Positions 34,801-46,477 of a stretch of 64,000 nucleotides of DNA are shown in pieces. The translations under genes and the position numbers were made by a program. This DNA comes from Batillaria attramentaria (lineage: Eukaryota; Mollusca; Gastropoda; Batillariidae): NCBI GenBank assembly GCA_018292915.2, contig JACVVK020000001.1, forward strand, positions 445,001-509,000, given 5' to 3'. Every line of letters begins with the position of its first letter. Positions within the stretch are counted from its first letter, which is position 1. The notes beneath the pieces were generated by a model that was not told where the DNA came from, ran no database searches, and was given only the letters and a program-made list of their open reading frames with translations.

Positions 34801-35349
34801 GTGTGGCTGACCAGTTTTAAGCTGTCTTCTCTAGCATGTTATAGACATGGATCACAATGTTTGTCTAGTGCGTTTGCATTTTGTAATTAGTGCAAGACTA
34901 TGACCAGGTGTGTATGTATAGATCTACAACTGGAGACCACCTGGCAGAATATACGGATTCCTCTTCACAATAGCGCAAAAGTCAAGTTGCTTATTCTAAT
35001 TAACTAGCTACTGTGTACCATCAGTTCTCAGTTTCTGAAAATTTGTATCGGTTGATGCTGGCTGTCTTCTTTCCTAGGTTTGTGGACAGCGGACCTGACC
35101 ATCACGGCAGCTGTTCCTGGAGGAGGTGAGAGAGACTGAGCGCGGGAGGGATAGTGAACGGTGTTCAAGAGTTCTCTTAACAAGCTGATGGGACGTTCTG
35201 AAGTTTGTCCTGGTGGTGGCTGTGCCAGACACGGAAACTTTTGGCTTTCCCCCTCATCATCATCGTCCTTCGCCTTCATCTGCCTGGGCTGGCTCTTGTA
35301 TGGCCATCATTCCTGCGAAAGACACGAGGCCAAATTTTTTCCATTTTGA
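25105..35349 (+). CDS. Ferroportin paralogue B (SLC40A1-like), 3' end disrupted
   Basis: Ten exons: 25105-25630, 27990-28057, 28547-28706, 29785-30030, 30462-30677, 32363-32577, 32998-33208, 33682-33950, 34469-34681 and 35078-~35349. Phases agree through exon 8. Exon 1 gives 175 residues of Ser/Asp/Glu-rich sequence with no known domain. Exon 2 onward is ferroportin: SHFLSAW-GDRMWSF, LGALVGDWVD, ERDWIVEICGKD, LRRID, YMTVLGFDNIT, YAMTQGVSESVLGIL and SPFDPYY. The His32 and Asp39 equivalents are present, Cys326 is Asn and His507 is Lys. Exon 9 has an in-frame TGA at 34586-34588 and two extra G near its end. Exon 10 is recognisable (LTIT, PDTETFG) only across several 1-4-nt shifts. Either sequence errors or a decaying 3' end explains this. 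The exon 6/7 intron is either GC-AG or a phase-1 intron with shifted sites. The final stop is uncertain. Confidence 0.8.
25692..25905 (-). mobile_element. SINE-C fragment in ferroportin B intron 1
   Basis: T-rich tail then GCTGCCCCAAATCTTTTCAG and GATGATGGAGATGAGGATGA, ending at GGGACTGCGGGACAGGGC. It lies only about 60 bp after the exon 1 donor and extends a spurious open frame. Confidence 0.75.
26237..26494. mobile_element. Long-inverted-repeat MITE (MULE-like), copy 1
   Basis: The 50-bp arms at 26237-26286 and 26445-26494 are inverted copies with two mismatches (outer end GCTCAGTTGGTATAGTTCGC, then CCGTTAGGGGGTGCAAATGT). They are flanked by a 9-bp near-duplication TTTAATGTT / TTCAATGTT at 26228-26236 and 26495-26503. 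It lies in ferroportin B intron 1. A related copy is at 53152-53392. Long arms and 9-bp duplications suggest a Mutator-like origin. Confidence 0.8.
27283..27335. repeat. (CT)n followed by poly-C
   Basis: CT dinucleotide with one GT interruption, then a run of about 17 C, in ferroportin B intron 1. Confidence 0.9.
27684..27832. repeat. (GT)n tracts
   Basis: Two GT tracts separated by about 60 bp, ending in a G run, in ferroportin B intron 1 about 160 bp before exon 2. Confidence 0.9.
28797..29197 (+). mobile_element. SINE-B copy (tRNA-headed, ATT tail)
   Basis: The head has TGGTCTAGTGGTTAAGAGC (A box) and GGTCAGGGGTTCAAGTCCCA (B box). The ~300-bp body ends GGATAAAGCGCCTATACAAT followed by (ATT)n. 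In ferroportin B intron 3. Confidence 0.85.
30045..30125 (-). mobile_element. Non-LTR retrotransposon 3' tail
   Basis: (AAT)n followed by GGTCTTATAAAGCGCAACAA, which on the minus strand is a typical LINE/SINE 3' terminus ending in TTATT repeats. It begins only about 15 bp after the exon 4 donor of ferroportin B. Confidence 0.5.
30724..31171. mobile_element. hAT-like MITE in ferroportin B intron 5
   Basis: Ends CAGAGGTGCCAAC and GTTGGCACTTCTG form 13-bp inverted repeats with one mismatch, flanked by CATTTG at 30718-30723 and 31172-31177. CAG(A/G)GGTG ends fit hAT. The full 8-bp duplication is not perfect. No transposase. Confidence 0.65.
31600..31980 (+). mobile_element. LINE remnant (ORF2 C-terminus and 3' UTR)
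   Basis: Encodes YQAPVIWNSLPQCIRNASD then FKAKLKTFLFRLSYN, the classic CR1/L2-like ORF2 end. A GT microsatellite (31834-31893) and a 3' UTR with GTGAAGCGCCTTGAGC and ATATATAAAAATGT follow. 5'-truncated, in ferroportin B intron 5. Confidence 0.7.
31974..32132. repeat. Large imperfect palindrome, 75-bp arms
   Basis: Arms 31974-32048 and 32058-32132 are inverted copies with only a few mismatches around a 9-nt spacer. Each arm is itself about three tandem copies of a ~23-bp unit (GGTGTAGTAAGTGGGGTGTA). It directly abuts the 3' end of the LINE remnant, and a second LINE-tail-like segment follows. Confidence 0.9.
33330..33432. repeat. C/A/G homopolymer-rich tract
   Basis: Poly-C, poly-A and poly-G runs between exons 7 and 8 of ferroportin B. 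Run lengths are unreliable. Confidence 0.8.
34725..34795 (+). mobile_element. SINE-B 3'-end fragment
   Basis: AAATTGGGTAAAGCACCTAT ACAATACTTC followed by an ATT tail, in the last intron of ferroportin B. Confidence 0.6.
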
Positions 35350-35631
35350 TAGAGTGTGTCAATAGCTGCGGCAGTAAGAACTATCCTTTGCCCCAAGCAC
35401 CTCCAGCTCTCCTGCGTAGCGTAGTGTTGTTTGGGTATTGTGCGTGCATTTGATATGATTATAGAGCCTTGTGAAGTTAAAGGACATTCTTGGACATTTT
35501 TAAGGGCATTCCTTTTCAGGCCCAGGCCTCCGAATTGTTCACAGAAGTGTGAATTTCCATGCAATAGATAAATGTCTGTTTCCATACTGGATATGGGCCC
35601 TTGACCCTTAAGAGTTTGTACTTTGGCGTTG

Positions 35632-35741
35632 TTTTGTTTTGTTTTGTTTGTGTTGTGTTGTGTTGTGTTGTGTTGTGTTGTGTTGTGTTGTGTGTTGTGT
35701 TGTGTTGTGTTGTGTGTTGTGTTGTGTTGTGTTGTGTTGTC
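35632..35741. repeat. (TGTTG)n pentanucleotide repeat
   Basis: About 20 units with two TGTGTTG phase shifts, preceded by TTTTG units. Confidence 0.95.
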
Positions 35742-36173
35742 AGTCAGTTCTGATGCCTGGTGGTTGCCCACCATGTTAAAGTGTTACAGTGTTTCATCTT
35801 TCAAGCATTTTGTACAAAGTACAGCAAGATTAGTAATATCTTTGCTTGAGCGATGAGCGAAGAAACAATTGTTTATTGCTCATGACGAGCAAACCATTCA
35901 GTAGTCTTCGCTGCGTCGAACTTTGTGTCCTCAAGGCAGGGATCACATGAACGAGGTAGGAAACAGTTAGGTATGGTGACTGGTATGGTGTTAAACTTAC
36001 ATATCAGTTTGCATCAGCTTTATGGCTTTTTTTGATAAAATATAGCTGTGCACTATGAACGATGTGGGGAAACCAAGAGAGTATCGTTACTAGTACTTAG
36101 TGAACTTACATATCAGTTGCGTCACTTTATATTTTGGTTGTGTGTTTTGATTCTTACTGTCAGTGAAAGTGAA

Positions 36174-36212
36174 GTGTGTGTGTGTGTGTGTGTGCATGTG
36201 TGTGCGTGTGGC

Positions 36213-36244
<32 letters not shown>

Positions 36245-36258
36245 GTGTGTGTGTGTGT
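36174..36258. repeat. (GT)n microsatellite
   Basis: GT with CATG and GCGT interruptions. Confidence 0.95.
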
Positions 36259-36714
36259 CTGTGAGTGTGGATGCATGCATGTATTTGCCTGAGAAATGTA
36301 TAAACTGTGAGAATGTGAAAAAGCAAACGAATTGGTGACATTGTCTTGACTTTGAACCAGAGTCGTGCCTTTTTACAGTGTGAATACTCATGTTTTCTTG
36401 GATTAATATGTAACAATTCTTTTAGCTTATGTGTCCATGCAGCAGAGCTAGAGCCGCAACAGCTCTCATGTGTTCATGGAAATTCTGTCAACAAACAAAA
36501 CAGACTGGAGAACACGTAGTCAAATTGATTGGTTAGTTCCTTTTGGCCAGTAAATAGATTGCTTCACTGTTGCTTCCAGGTTTCTTATGGCAGCCTTGTG
36601 CATTTACAGGCACCCTGCCATCAGTTTGTTACATGTATTAGGAAATGTACCCCGTCGAAAGATAGCATTTCTCCTGTTCTGTGAATAATAAAAAGCAGCG
36701 GGTACAGGGCTCAC

Positions 36715-36980
36715 ACCAGTCAGCATAGTAAGGTCGGTACAGTCAACTCATAATGCTCCACAAGACAGCATAGTTTGATATCATAACGGTTCTTAGGTCG
36801 GCACTGCCGATACCATCAGCTTTTCATTTTGGACAATCGCTGTCAATTTTCTGACTGAAGTTGAGAAGATTCTGCTACATCGCACCCATAACTCGAAACA
36901 GCGGCAACTTCAGAAAATCGACAGCGACAAAATGCTGAGTGGTACTGGTATCAGCAGCTGGTTGGTTGGTTAGTTTAGGT
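36715..36980. repeat. Dispersed repeat X, copy 1
   Basis: Shares long stretches with 39650-40100, such as CATAGTAAGGTCGG, GCTCCACAAGACAGCATAG, TCATAACGGTTCTTAGG and CAGCGGCAACTTCAG. Partial copies lie at 39150-39350 and 39510-39650. No coding capacity; class unknown, possibly a MITE or a segmental tandem duplication. Confidence 0.7.
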
Positions 36981-37116
36981 TTAATTTCACCGTCACAAGA
37001 GTAATTGGAGGTAATTAACCTTTCAGATATTTAAACTGAGCAGAGTATGAATGCAGTGAAGTCTCCACAAGAACGTTTTGTTTGCTTGAAATATTCTGAT
37101 GATATTGGTATATTGA

Positions 37117-37527
37117 GGCGGTCGGTGGTCTAGTGGTTAACTATAAGGGACCTGTCACCAATGCGAGAGGTCAGGGGTTCGAGTCCCACTCGGGGCGAAG
37201 AATTTTTCCTTCTCGTATGTGGCACCATTCATTTGGGCCGATCGTCCGGGTTTCTCTCCGGGTACTCCGGCTTCCTCCCCCTCTGCTTTGGAAATGTTCA
37301 GCCCACCAAATTTGAAAAATAAATGCAATTCTAAATCCTGAAATTTAAATAGCTGAGCTGACCCTTCGCACCACGTGATTGTAATGTGTTTATGTCCGGT
37401 GTGTGAGAGAATGCGTGTGATTCACATGAGCGTGCGTGTTGGGTTCAGTTCGCGGCGCTTTGAGCCGATTCTTCAAATTGGGTAAAGCGCCTATACAATA
37501 CTCATTATTATTATCATTATTATTATA
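37117..37527 (+). mobile_element. SINE-B copy, full length
   Basis: tRNA-like head (GGTGGTCTAGTGGTTAAC; GGGGTTCGAGTCCCACTC). The body shares TTTTTCCTTCTCGTATGTGG and GGTACTCCGGCTTCCTCCCC with 28797-29197, with the tail GCGCCTATACAATACTCATT and ATT repeats. Confidence 0.88.
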
Positions 37528-38818
37528 TTGGCAACTGCTCTTTCTAATCTAATGGTTGTTCTCTCAGTATTCATAAGAATCTGGTTTGTGTCCTAGAAAG
37601 AGACTGAGGCCCTGACAGCTTTCTCCACAAATCTGTAGCTTGTGTGTATTTTTGTACAACTTACAAGTGATAAATGAGTGTGCAGTGAGTATGATGCTGT
37701 GGTTTGCTTGTTACTGGTATCACATCTGCACCATTTCCATTGCTGTGTAAAGCTTCTTTTTGATGCACTAGTATTTTGCTGGTTTGGTGATCACTGTTTG
37801 TCCTTTTTTTAACATCTCAATTTTTTTTTGTTTTTGATTTGCACAAATTGACTTTTCCCCGTTTAATGGGGCTGTTGAATATTTAAAGACAAAGAATGGA
37901 GGGGGTGTGGATTGGGAGGGGGGGGGGGTGAAGGTGGGGGAGAGGGGAGACAAAGTTTTATGGTTAATTTATACACTGGATCATTTCTCAGGGCTAGTGC
38001 AAGTGTTGTGTCACTTGCCTTTTGGCGAGACATTTTAGTACATGTACAAAGCTGTGAGCATTTTCTTAACCCTGGTCGTGCTGAATTAATTCGTCTTGCG
38101 CTGAAAAAGCCATAGAGTGGAATATTCCGTTCGCAGCACCACCAGGGTTAGAAGTGCGTTCACCGGTGCATGCACTTTTAGCATGATCTGACTGGTACCT
38201 ATGGCAACAGGTACAATTGTGTTGTTGCTAAGCAACATTCATGTAAATTTTAGTGTCATACATAGACATGACATTGTCTCAGAAATGACATTGGTTGTCA
38301 TTTTGTTTTTTGACAAGTGGGTTAGCACTGCTTTTAACTCTCTCTCTCACACTTTCTGTCGCTATAATTATGATAATATTTTACATGCATACACATATAT
38401 ACTGTATTTTTACATTTTTAATCTGAACATTTAGCTCTTACATTTTAGAAAAGGAAGCTTTTACTTTTTTTTCGTTTTGTGTTTTTCTGTGCACAGATTT
38501 TAATCAATGCATTATTTTTGTATGCTTTCGCAAGCTTTTGACGCCTTTGGCAATGTACCTGTTATAAACTGTGATTGTACTGTGCCGTGCTGTCCTTCCG
38601 GCTTTTTCCTTTCCGCGTTAACTTTTTAACTTCTGTTGCATATTGGGTGTTTTTTTGTTTTTCTTTTAATTTGTTTGGTCCTTTGCAAAATAAAAATCTG
38701 TTTCACTGACGTTTGAATTAGTTGAGTGGTGTACATGTCTTGTGGCTGATTTAAAGACACACAAACACAACGTGAACTTTTCAGCGACCGTCGTGCTTGT
38801 ACCGGATTTACTTCATCG

Positions 38819-38848
38819 GTGTGTGTGTGTGTGTGTTGTGTGTGTGTG

Positions 38849-38897
<49 letters not shown>

Positions 38898-39000
38898 CTG
38901 TGTGTGTGTGTGTGTGTGCTCTGTGTGTGTGTGTGTGTGTGTGCTCTGTTTGTGTGTGCTGTATGTGTGTGTGTGCTGTGTGTGTGTGTGTGTGTGTGTG

Positions 39001-39037
<37 letters not shown>

Positions 39038-39095
39038 GTGTGTGTGTGTGTGCTCTGTGTGTGTATGTGTGTGTGCTCTGTGAGTGTGTGTGTGC
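38819..39095. repeat. (GT)n with periodic CTCT/CTGT interruptions
   Basis: About 275 bp of GT with GTGCTCTGTG or GTGCTGTGTG interruptions spaced roughly 20-40 bp apart. A higher-order minisatellite has grown out of a dinucleotide repeat. Confidence 0.95.
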
Positions 39096-39639
39096 GCACG
39101 TTACGTTTGGCGGAACGAAACTGAGGTACGCACAATGAATGCAGTAAAGTCACAGTGAACTGGTGCTCCACCAGACGGCATATCATATCAAAACGGATCA
39201 CTGGGAAGCACAGCTGTTACCATCATCGTTTCGTCGCTGTCCATTTTGTGTGAAGTTGAGAAGATTCTACAGCGCGCCCCATAAATGTAACAGACAAGCA
39301 GCAGCACAACTGATAACATCAGCGTATTATCAAACGTGGGTATAGTAAACGCATTGTCTGATACGTGGGGTATACCCAAAGTAATGTCCTACATGCTGTT
39401 AGCTGGTCAGTATAAACGACAATAAAAATGGTCAACATTTATACCAAAATAAAGTTTAGCCTTTGCCCTACACCCTGGCCTAATTATTTTTAAGTCACAC
39501 TGTTATGCCATTCAAGAGTGATGGTGTACCATAACGGCTCGAAAGGCAGCATATAGCTGACACCATCAGCATTTCATTGCTGTTCGTTTTGTGAAGTTGA
39601 GAAGATTCCGGTGCCGCATTCACAAAGCAGCGGCCCCAC

Positions 39640-40105
39640 TCATACCATCAGCATAGTAAGGTCGGCATAGTCAACTCACAATGCTCCACAAGACAGCATA
39701 GTTCGATATCATAACGGTTCTTAGGGCGGCACTGCCGATACCATCAGCTTTTCATTTTGGTGGGTGTTGGGTGGGCGTTTAGGAGTTTAACGTCCTTTTC
39801 CACCACGTGTGTGTGATATCAAAGCAGACGGGGCAACGATGAAAAAGCCAGCACAAATATTTGGCCCCAACCAGGATTCGAACTCACGACCCGAGCATCG
39901 GAAGTCCAACGCTCTACCATTCGGCCACCCCGGCTCCCCTTTTCATTCTGGACAATCGCTGTCCATTTTCTGAGTGAATTTGAGAACCCGATTCCACTAC
40001 ATCGCACCCATAACTTGAAACAGCGGCAACTTCAGAAATGCCGGGACAGCGACAAAATGCTGATGGTATCAGCAGTTGGTTGGTTGGTCAGTTTGGGTTC
40101 ACCGT
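39640..40105. repeat. Dispersed repeat X, copy split by a SINE
   Basis: Matches 36715-36980 on both sides of a SINE-A inserted at 39761-39939. Confidence 0.8.
39761..39939 (-). mobile_element. SINE-A nested inside repeat X
   Basis: Reverse SINE-A flanked by TTTTCATTTTGG (39749-39760) and TTTTCATTCTGG (39940-39951). The uninterrupted sequence exists at 36715-36980, so the empty site is visible within the same window. Confidence 0.92.
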
Positions 40106-41463
40106 CACAAGAGTGCCGTGATTGGAGACGGTCCTAATGAGCAGGGCCCGAATGTAAAAGTCGAGGTTAATTTAACCCACGGCTACGGGCCTAACCCAGA
40201 CTAGGACAAAAGAAACTGACCCCAAAGCAAAATTAAATAAGAAAGGAAGCGAAGAAAGGTAGAAAAAAATCCTTCTATAATTAACGGCTTAGCCGGGCGC
40301 CTTGCTGGAATGGGCCCTCTTCTTGATATAAAAAAAAAACAAAAAACAAACAAAAACAACAACAACAACAACAAAAACCCAAACAACCAAAAAAAAAAAA
40401 AAAAAACCCCACAAAAAACAGCAGAAAATTTAACCCTAGAGCTAGTTTAGTTCGAGGTTAGACTCTAACCCGGGGCTAAAAGCCCTAACCTCGACTATTA
40501 CATACGGGCCCAGGTTACAGGGGGAAGGGACAGCTAGGCCTAACCAGCTGAACACGATTCAGTCCAGCCAGACTGCAACGTCTCTCATTCGACGTATCCT
40601 TGATTGTGATGGACCAGTTACACAGACAGATCCACTTAGTACAGTCAAAGGAAGGACTGGCGAAGCCGCACCCGAGGAGGGAGCGTATCAACCGGCATGT
40701 CACAATTCCATGGTACATGGTGCATTGTGTCTCATCGCCATAGCCTATGATTACATCCCCCCTTGTACTACATGTGTGCGTCAGCTGCATCACTGTGGTT
40801 CAGCTTCCTAGCAGGCCAAATCAGTCCCCACCTGTACTTGAGATTGACCTGTTAGCACACCTGTCCTACTAATAATTACACATTCCATCTCTGCCTTAAC
40901 TAACACGTATATCTCGTCGTCCTATCGGCCTGCTTCGCGCGTCGGGTATTCGAGTTGGATAAAGCAGGTCAGGTTACTTGCTGCGTGCGTGTGGGTCGAA
41001 TCTTACAGGCCTTCGTCATGGTGCCTCCTCGTAATGCGACTGTGGCAATGCTTGTACTCGTGGAGGACTAAGTGTATACAGTACTCTCTGCCGGGAGTGC
41101 GGACCTGTGCACTGTGCTGTACAGGAAAAAAAAAACAAAAAAACCCACAAAAACCCTGCGCTGGTTTGGCTTAGTCCGACGGCTGTATACTTCAGTTTCG
41201 CTTCTGGTGCCGGGAAAAGTGGACTATCTTCGGTAAATCTAGAGGCCTGTTGGAGGCGTTGGTTCAGGTACCTCCCCTTTACGCCCACAGATGTGGCCGA
41301 TTTAAAGTGATTGCGGGAAAAAAAAACCAACAAAAAACAACAACAACAACAACAACAACTGAAAACCAAACAACTACGGCTCGTGCTCACCAGAACTGAA
41401 AAATACCTTGCTTCACACAACAGCTTTCATCTTCTTTTTCTTCCTCCTCCTTATCTTCTAGGC

Positions 41464-41633
41464 CGGGAGCCGGGATAGTCGATCGGGTAGAGCGTTGGAC
41501 TTTCAATGTTCGGGTCGTGAGTTCGATTCCTTGCTGGGAGCCAAAATTTCATGCTGGATGTTTTCCCTCGTTGGGCCATCTTTCATTTCACCCTTATGTG
41601 GTGAAAAAAGGACGTTAAACCCCTCAACACCCA
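41464..41633 (+). mobile_element. SINE-A copy, diverged
   Basis: GGGTAGAGCGTTGGACTTTC, then GTCGTGAGTTCGATTCC and AAAGGACGTTAAACCCC. Lies about 200 bp upstream of the ferroportin C start codon. Confidence 0.8.
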
Positions 41634-41827
41634 CATACCTGCGTATGTTCTACGTTTCTTGGCTGCCTTTACAGTGGTATGTGCGAGTGGTATGTGCAAG
41701 TGACAACCACCTCAGGATGTGCGAAGATGTTGATGTCTTCTGGTATCTCCCAGGCAACGTACTCAAGCTGACCCAGTCCTGAAGTTTTGCTAAACTTGAG
41801 GTGTGTGAAACACTGATATTCTGAACA

Positions 41828-42067
41828 ATGGACGGAGACAGACAGGAAGGCAGTGCCGGTAGTGGTCAGCAAGAAACATCACTAGGCGTCAGAACCGACG
41901 TTGAACAGGGCAAAAGGGGTTTGCATGACTCGGGTGATGCACACTACGGGACGTTCGACCAGTCTGTTGCTATGGAGGACGACGGGAGACACAGCAACGG
42001 CAAGCAGACGCAGTCAACGCTGAATGTCAAGGAGGGCGGTGAGTAATATCACACACACACACACACA

Positions 42068-42099
<32 letters not shown>

Positions 42100-42876
42100 C
42101 GTCTCTTGTCAAGAGATGAAGCGTACAACAGATGTTCACTACGTTACTAATGTTTAAAATATATTTAGGTCTGAACCGAATGATGTTTTGCGTGTGTGAA
42201 TTGTGTGAAATGCATTTTCATGCATGAAAGCTTGCTAAGTAAAATTGCTCCGTGACTGAAATAAGTAAACACAAACATTGTGCTGTCTAATAGACACAAA
42301 TACGTGGGATGAACTTTACATAAGTATATTTGGCGTGCATACTGAGATTTGCCTCTCGATGGTGACAATAGCTTAAAGCACGTGGTACCTTAATCAGCTC
42401 TTAAAGACGATAACTACCTCACCTCTTATATCAGAAGAAGATATAGGTACAACACGCCATCGGTGTAATCAGTTAGTGATAATAATATTATAGATTAAGA
42501 GGGTGTGTGCTGTCTTACTAGTATATGACCCTGTGCTGAGTTTGAAAACAATCTCTCCTTGTAAACAGTTCGCAAGATCTTTTACAGCGACTCCAAAGGT
42601 TACAAAATAATGCGGCGCGCCTAGTTCTGAGAGTACCACGAAGAGACCACATCACCCCACACCTCCGCACTTTGCACTGGCTCCCCATAGAGGCTCGCAT
42701 TAAGTGCATTAAGGTCGCTTGCATGTGCTACCGTGCCATTAGTCAGTCAGGACCTTCTTACCTCTCTGAGTTAGTTAACATCTACGTACCAACAAGAACA
42801 CTTCGCTCATCATCGGACACTCTCACACTCTGCAAATCACGCGTCTTCACTTCCGCACTGACTGCTTTAACCCCCC

Positions 42877-42907
<31 letters not shown>

Positions 42908-45900
42908 GCTGCCACAACTCTTTGCCTGCTCCAGTGGTATTCCTCCCTGGTAATGGGTGTGGAATTCACGGAGGGCTCGGAAGCTGGGGCAATTTTTATT
43001 ATGCATGATGATGGAGATGAGGATGATGGTAAGATGATGCTACGGAGGTCCGTGTGGTTTGGGACTGCGGGACAGGGCCGTATTCCACACTTCCTGTCCT
43101 AAATATCCCGGCATTAAGCCATTAACCAGGCCCGGGAACTACGGCACCTGCGGTGCCGGCCGTGTAATCATCCACATCATAAGACGTGTCATACCAAGGG
43201 AAGCACCCCCAAAGTCGCACCCGTGAAGTGGGTGAACCTCGGCTGTGTGGCAACAGCCTCCCGACTGGGCCCATAGCACACCCGCTCTGGGTAGGAGCCG
43301 ACCTAGGTAGGAGAAATCCCGCTTGCCTCGGCTGGGACTAGAAACCCAGGTCTCTCGGTCCATGGTCCGAAGTGCTAACCACTACACTACGGGGGCCGGT
43401 CGTATTGAGACGTTTAGTACGTGACAGTTCGAGTCATTCTGTCCTGGGTTAATTGGACTGGCTGACGTGTGATACGACATGTGACTGCTCCTTTACGCAC
43501 AGGCAACGTAGTGCTGCTTAGTATCCCTGAATTACCCGGTTTGTGCTCACGCACATTTCATGCACCTTACAGTGGGTACATGATGATGACGGCAAAAGTC
43601 CACAAATCTAGTAAGACCTTCGGTTCATAATGAATGCAGAGAGGAAGGTCATTATGGCAGATTCACGATACACTGACATAGACCGACCCCAGAGTGCATG
43701 GACGTGCACACTGAGATTCGCGTTCCGATCTTCAAGCCCGTTAACCTGTTTCCACGGTAGATTGACCTGAAACTTGTCTGACTGTATAATATCGACACCA
43801 TTATGCCTGGACGTGTTGCACGTGTGTAACGTTCAAACTGCATACCACAGACTTAAAGCGCATAGCCAATACTCGGCTTTTTAAGAAAGCACTGTAATGA
43901 ACCTCGAAAAGCACTGGTATGAAGCTCGTACACTGGAATTGTTCAGTCCAAAAGAAATGTAATGATTTAATCATCATTGTTATCATTATCGGTTGGGTAT
44001 GCCCGTGGCGGCCGTGGGTGTGTACCGTAATACCACTGTCACCACCATCACCTCCCTCATCACCATCACCACCACCACCACCACCACCACCATCACCACC
44101 ATCACCACCATCATCACCATCACCACCATCATCACCATCACCACCACCATCATCACCATCACCACCATCATCACCATCACCACCATCATCACCATCACCA
44201 TCACCACCACCATCATCACCATCATCACCATCACCACCATCACCACCATCATCACCATCACCATCACCATCATCACCATCATCACCATCACCACCATCAT
44301 CACCATCACCACCATCATCATCACCATCACCACCATCATCATCACCATCACCACCATCATCACCATCACCACCATCATCACCATCACCACCATCATCATC
44401 ACCATCACCACCATCATCACCATCACCACCATCATCATCACCATCATCATCACCACCATCACCATCACCACCATCACCACCATCATCACCATCACCACCA
44501 TCACCACCATCATCACCATCACCACCATCATCACCATCACCACCATCATGGCCATTATCATTATTATTATGATTATTGGTAGGTGACAGTGACGACGATG
44601 ATGCTGCTGATGATGTGCACACTTACAGACATACCGAAGCATACCTCTTTGTTTGTGTCATTATTTTCAGCGTCCGCAGCTGACGGACAATTGAAGACCA
44701 CTTACGTATTTGTCTATATCAGCCACTTCTTATCAGCATGGGTAAGCTGCAACTTCTTGTAAATAATAATAATAATAATCTTATGGCGCCTGTCCTTTAC
44801 AGGGGGTTGGGGGGGGGGGTGAGGGGGGGGACGTGGAGAGCGACGCAAGCAACAGAGACCATCTTGCAGCTAGGCAGGGGTAGTAGAACCGCCCGAGCAA
44901 CAGACTAGCTAAGGTGGGGGGGGGGGGGGGCGGTAACCATAATACAAGCAGATACATAAATAGTTGCAAACACTATCAAACACAATTCACCCTTAATCAA
45001 TCAAACAAATCAATTTGAAGAAAAAACAATACCAGAAACAAACAAACAAACAAACAAACAAACAAACAAAACAAACAAACAAAGTCAAGATGCACACGTA
45101 TTGCAAGTAGGAGTCAACCGTAAGTCTCGTAAAAGCATAATTATAACGATCGATATCAAACTTGTGGGGAGCGGGGGGGGGGGGGGGGGGGGGTCGCGGG
45201 ATGGGACGGTGGGAGGGAACGATGAAGACCTCTCGAGAAAGCTTACCTGGTTGAAAGATAGGATTAGAGGATAGGATGAATCCAAATTTCACACAGCACA
45301 GTTTTTAAGGTCAGTCAGTCCCGTGGCCATTGCCACAATTGTTTTGTTTGAAAATTCAACAGGCCTGAGGCTGAACAAAAACTCTCACTGCTTTAACTTT
45401 CAACTATGTCTACCCCCGAAAAAGCTGTCAATATGCTGATCTTACACATTAAAGGGTTGATATTAAAAAGAAAAAAAACCCCAAAAAACCCACATAAACA
45501 ACAATAACACCAACAACAATTACAACCTCTCTTACCTGATAGTCTACGTTTTCAAGCTGTGTCCTTGAATATTGCACGTGCTACACGTGACAGGGAGACC
45601 GCATGTGGTCTTTTGGCGTGGGTCTGTTCCTGCTAGGGATCGCCTCCGAGAACCTGCAGCTGCCGGCAACGTACGGACTGGCGTCTGGACTCGCTGTCTT
45701 CATTCTTGGGGCGCTCATTGGGGACTGGGTCGATTCTACCGCCAGGCTGAGAGGTAAGTTACAATTACACGCCCAGTCTCCCACACAGCTTAGCTCACAA
45801 ACTCATTCGAAGTCGTTTCAGCGGCGTCTAGCGTCGGTTCCACTTAGACAAATACAAAGTTTAACTCTTTGTTGACGCGTCTGCTCATAATCAGCAGACG

Positions 45901-46142
45901 CCACTTTTGTCCCTTGCCGACGCGTCATGGACAGTGTTAAAACCTCAGACAGGCTGGCACTGGGTGAACGAAAGCATATAAAGCAAGTCGAAAAGCACAG
46001 CGTCTGCCACAGCCGTCTTTATGGGACAGGGCCGCTGCAAAATGAGATTTTCTCTAGAAGCGTTGTCCAATACAATCCAGTGTCCAGTTGTATAGCTCAG
46101 TACTGCTCCATGCGCTTGAGCAGTAGAAGAACAAGAAGAGAG

Positions 46143-46194
<52 letters not shown>

Positions 46195-46410
46195 CTTGTG
46201 TTTGGCACTGTCAGTCTCTGCTGAAGAATGAAGGACAAGGACTGGATGAAGGAGCTTTCGAAGGACTGGGTGGTAGGAGCTTTCTTAGGAGGCGCGGGCA
46301 AAGAGTTCCACAGAATGGGACCAGCATTTCTGAAAGATAATAATAATAATAATAATACATAGCTTTTATAAAGCGCTGTTCTCCAGCTTCCAAGGACTCG
46401 CTGCGCTTAA

Positions 46411-46477
<67 letters not shown>

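Larger units (their letters stand above)
35350..41827. other. Intergenic region between ferroportins B and C
   Basis: About 6.5 kb without a recognised exon. It contains the TGTTG pentamer repeat, GT microsatellites, SINE-A and SINE-B copies and diverged copies of a dispersed repeat (36715-36980; 39150-39350; 39510-40100). An AATAAA near 38688, in TTTGCAAAATAAAAATCTG, could be a distal polyadenylation signal for ferroportin B, but nothing ties it to that transcript. Confidence 0.45.

Noticed and set aside
43801..44642. 273-codon Asp/Gly-rich and 217-codon Ser/Pro-rich proteins
   Set aside because: Produced by an (ATC/ACC)n trinucleotide array inside ferroportin C intron 1; equally open in several frames.
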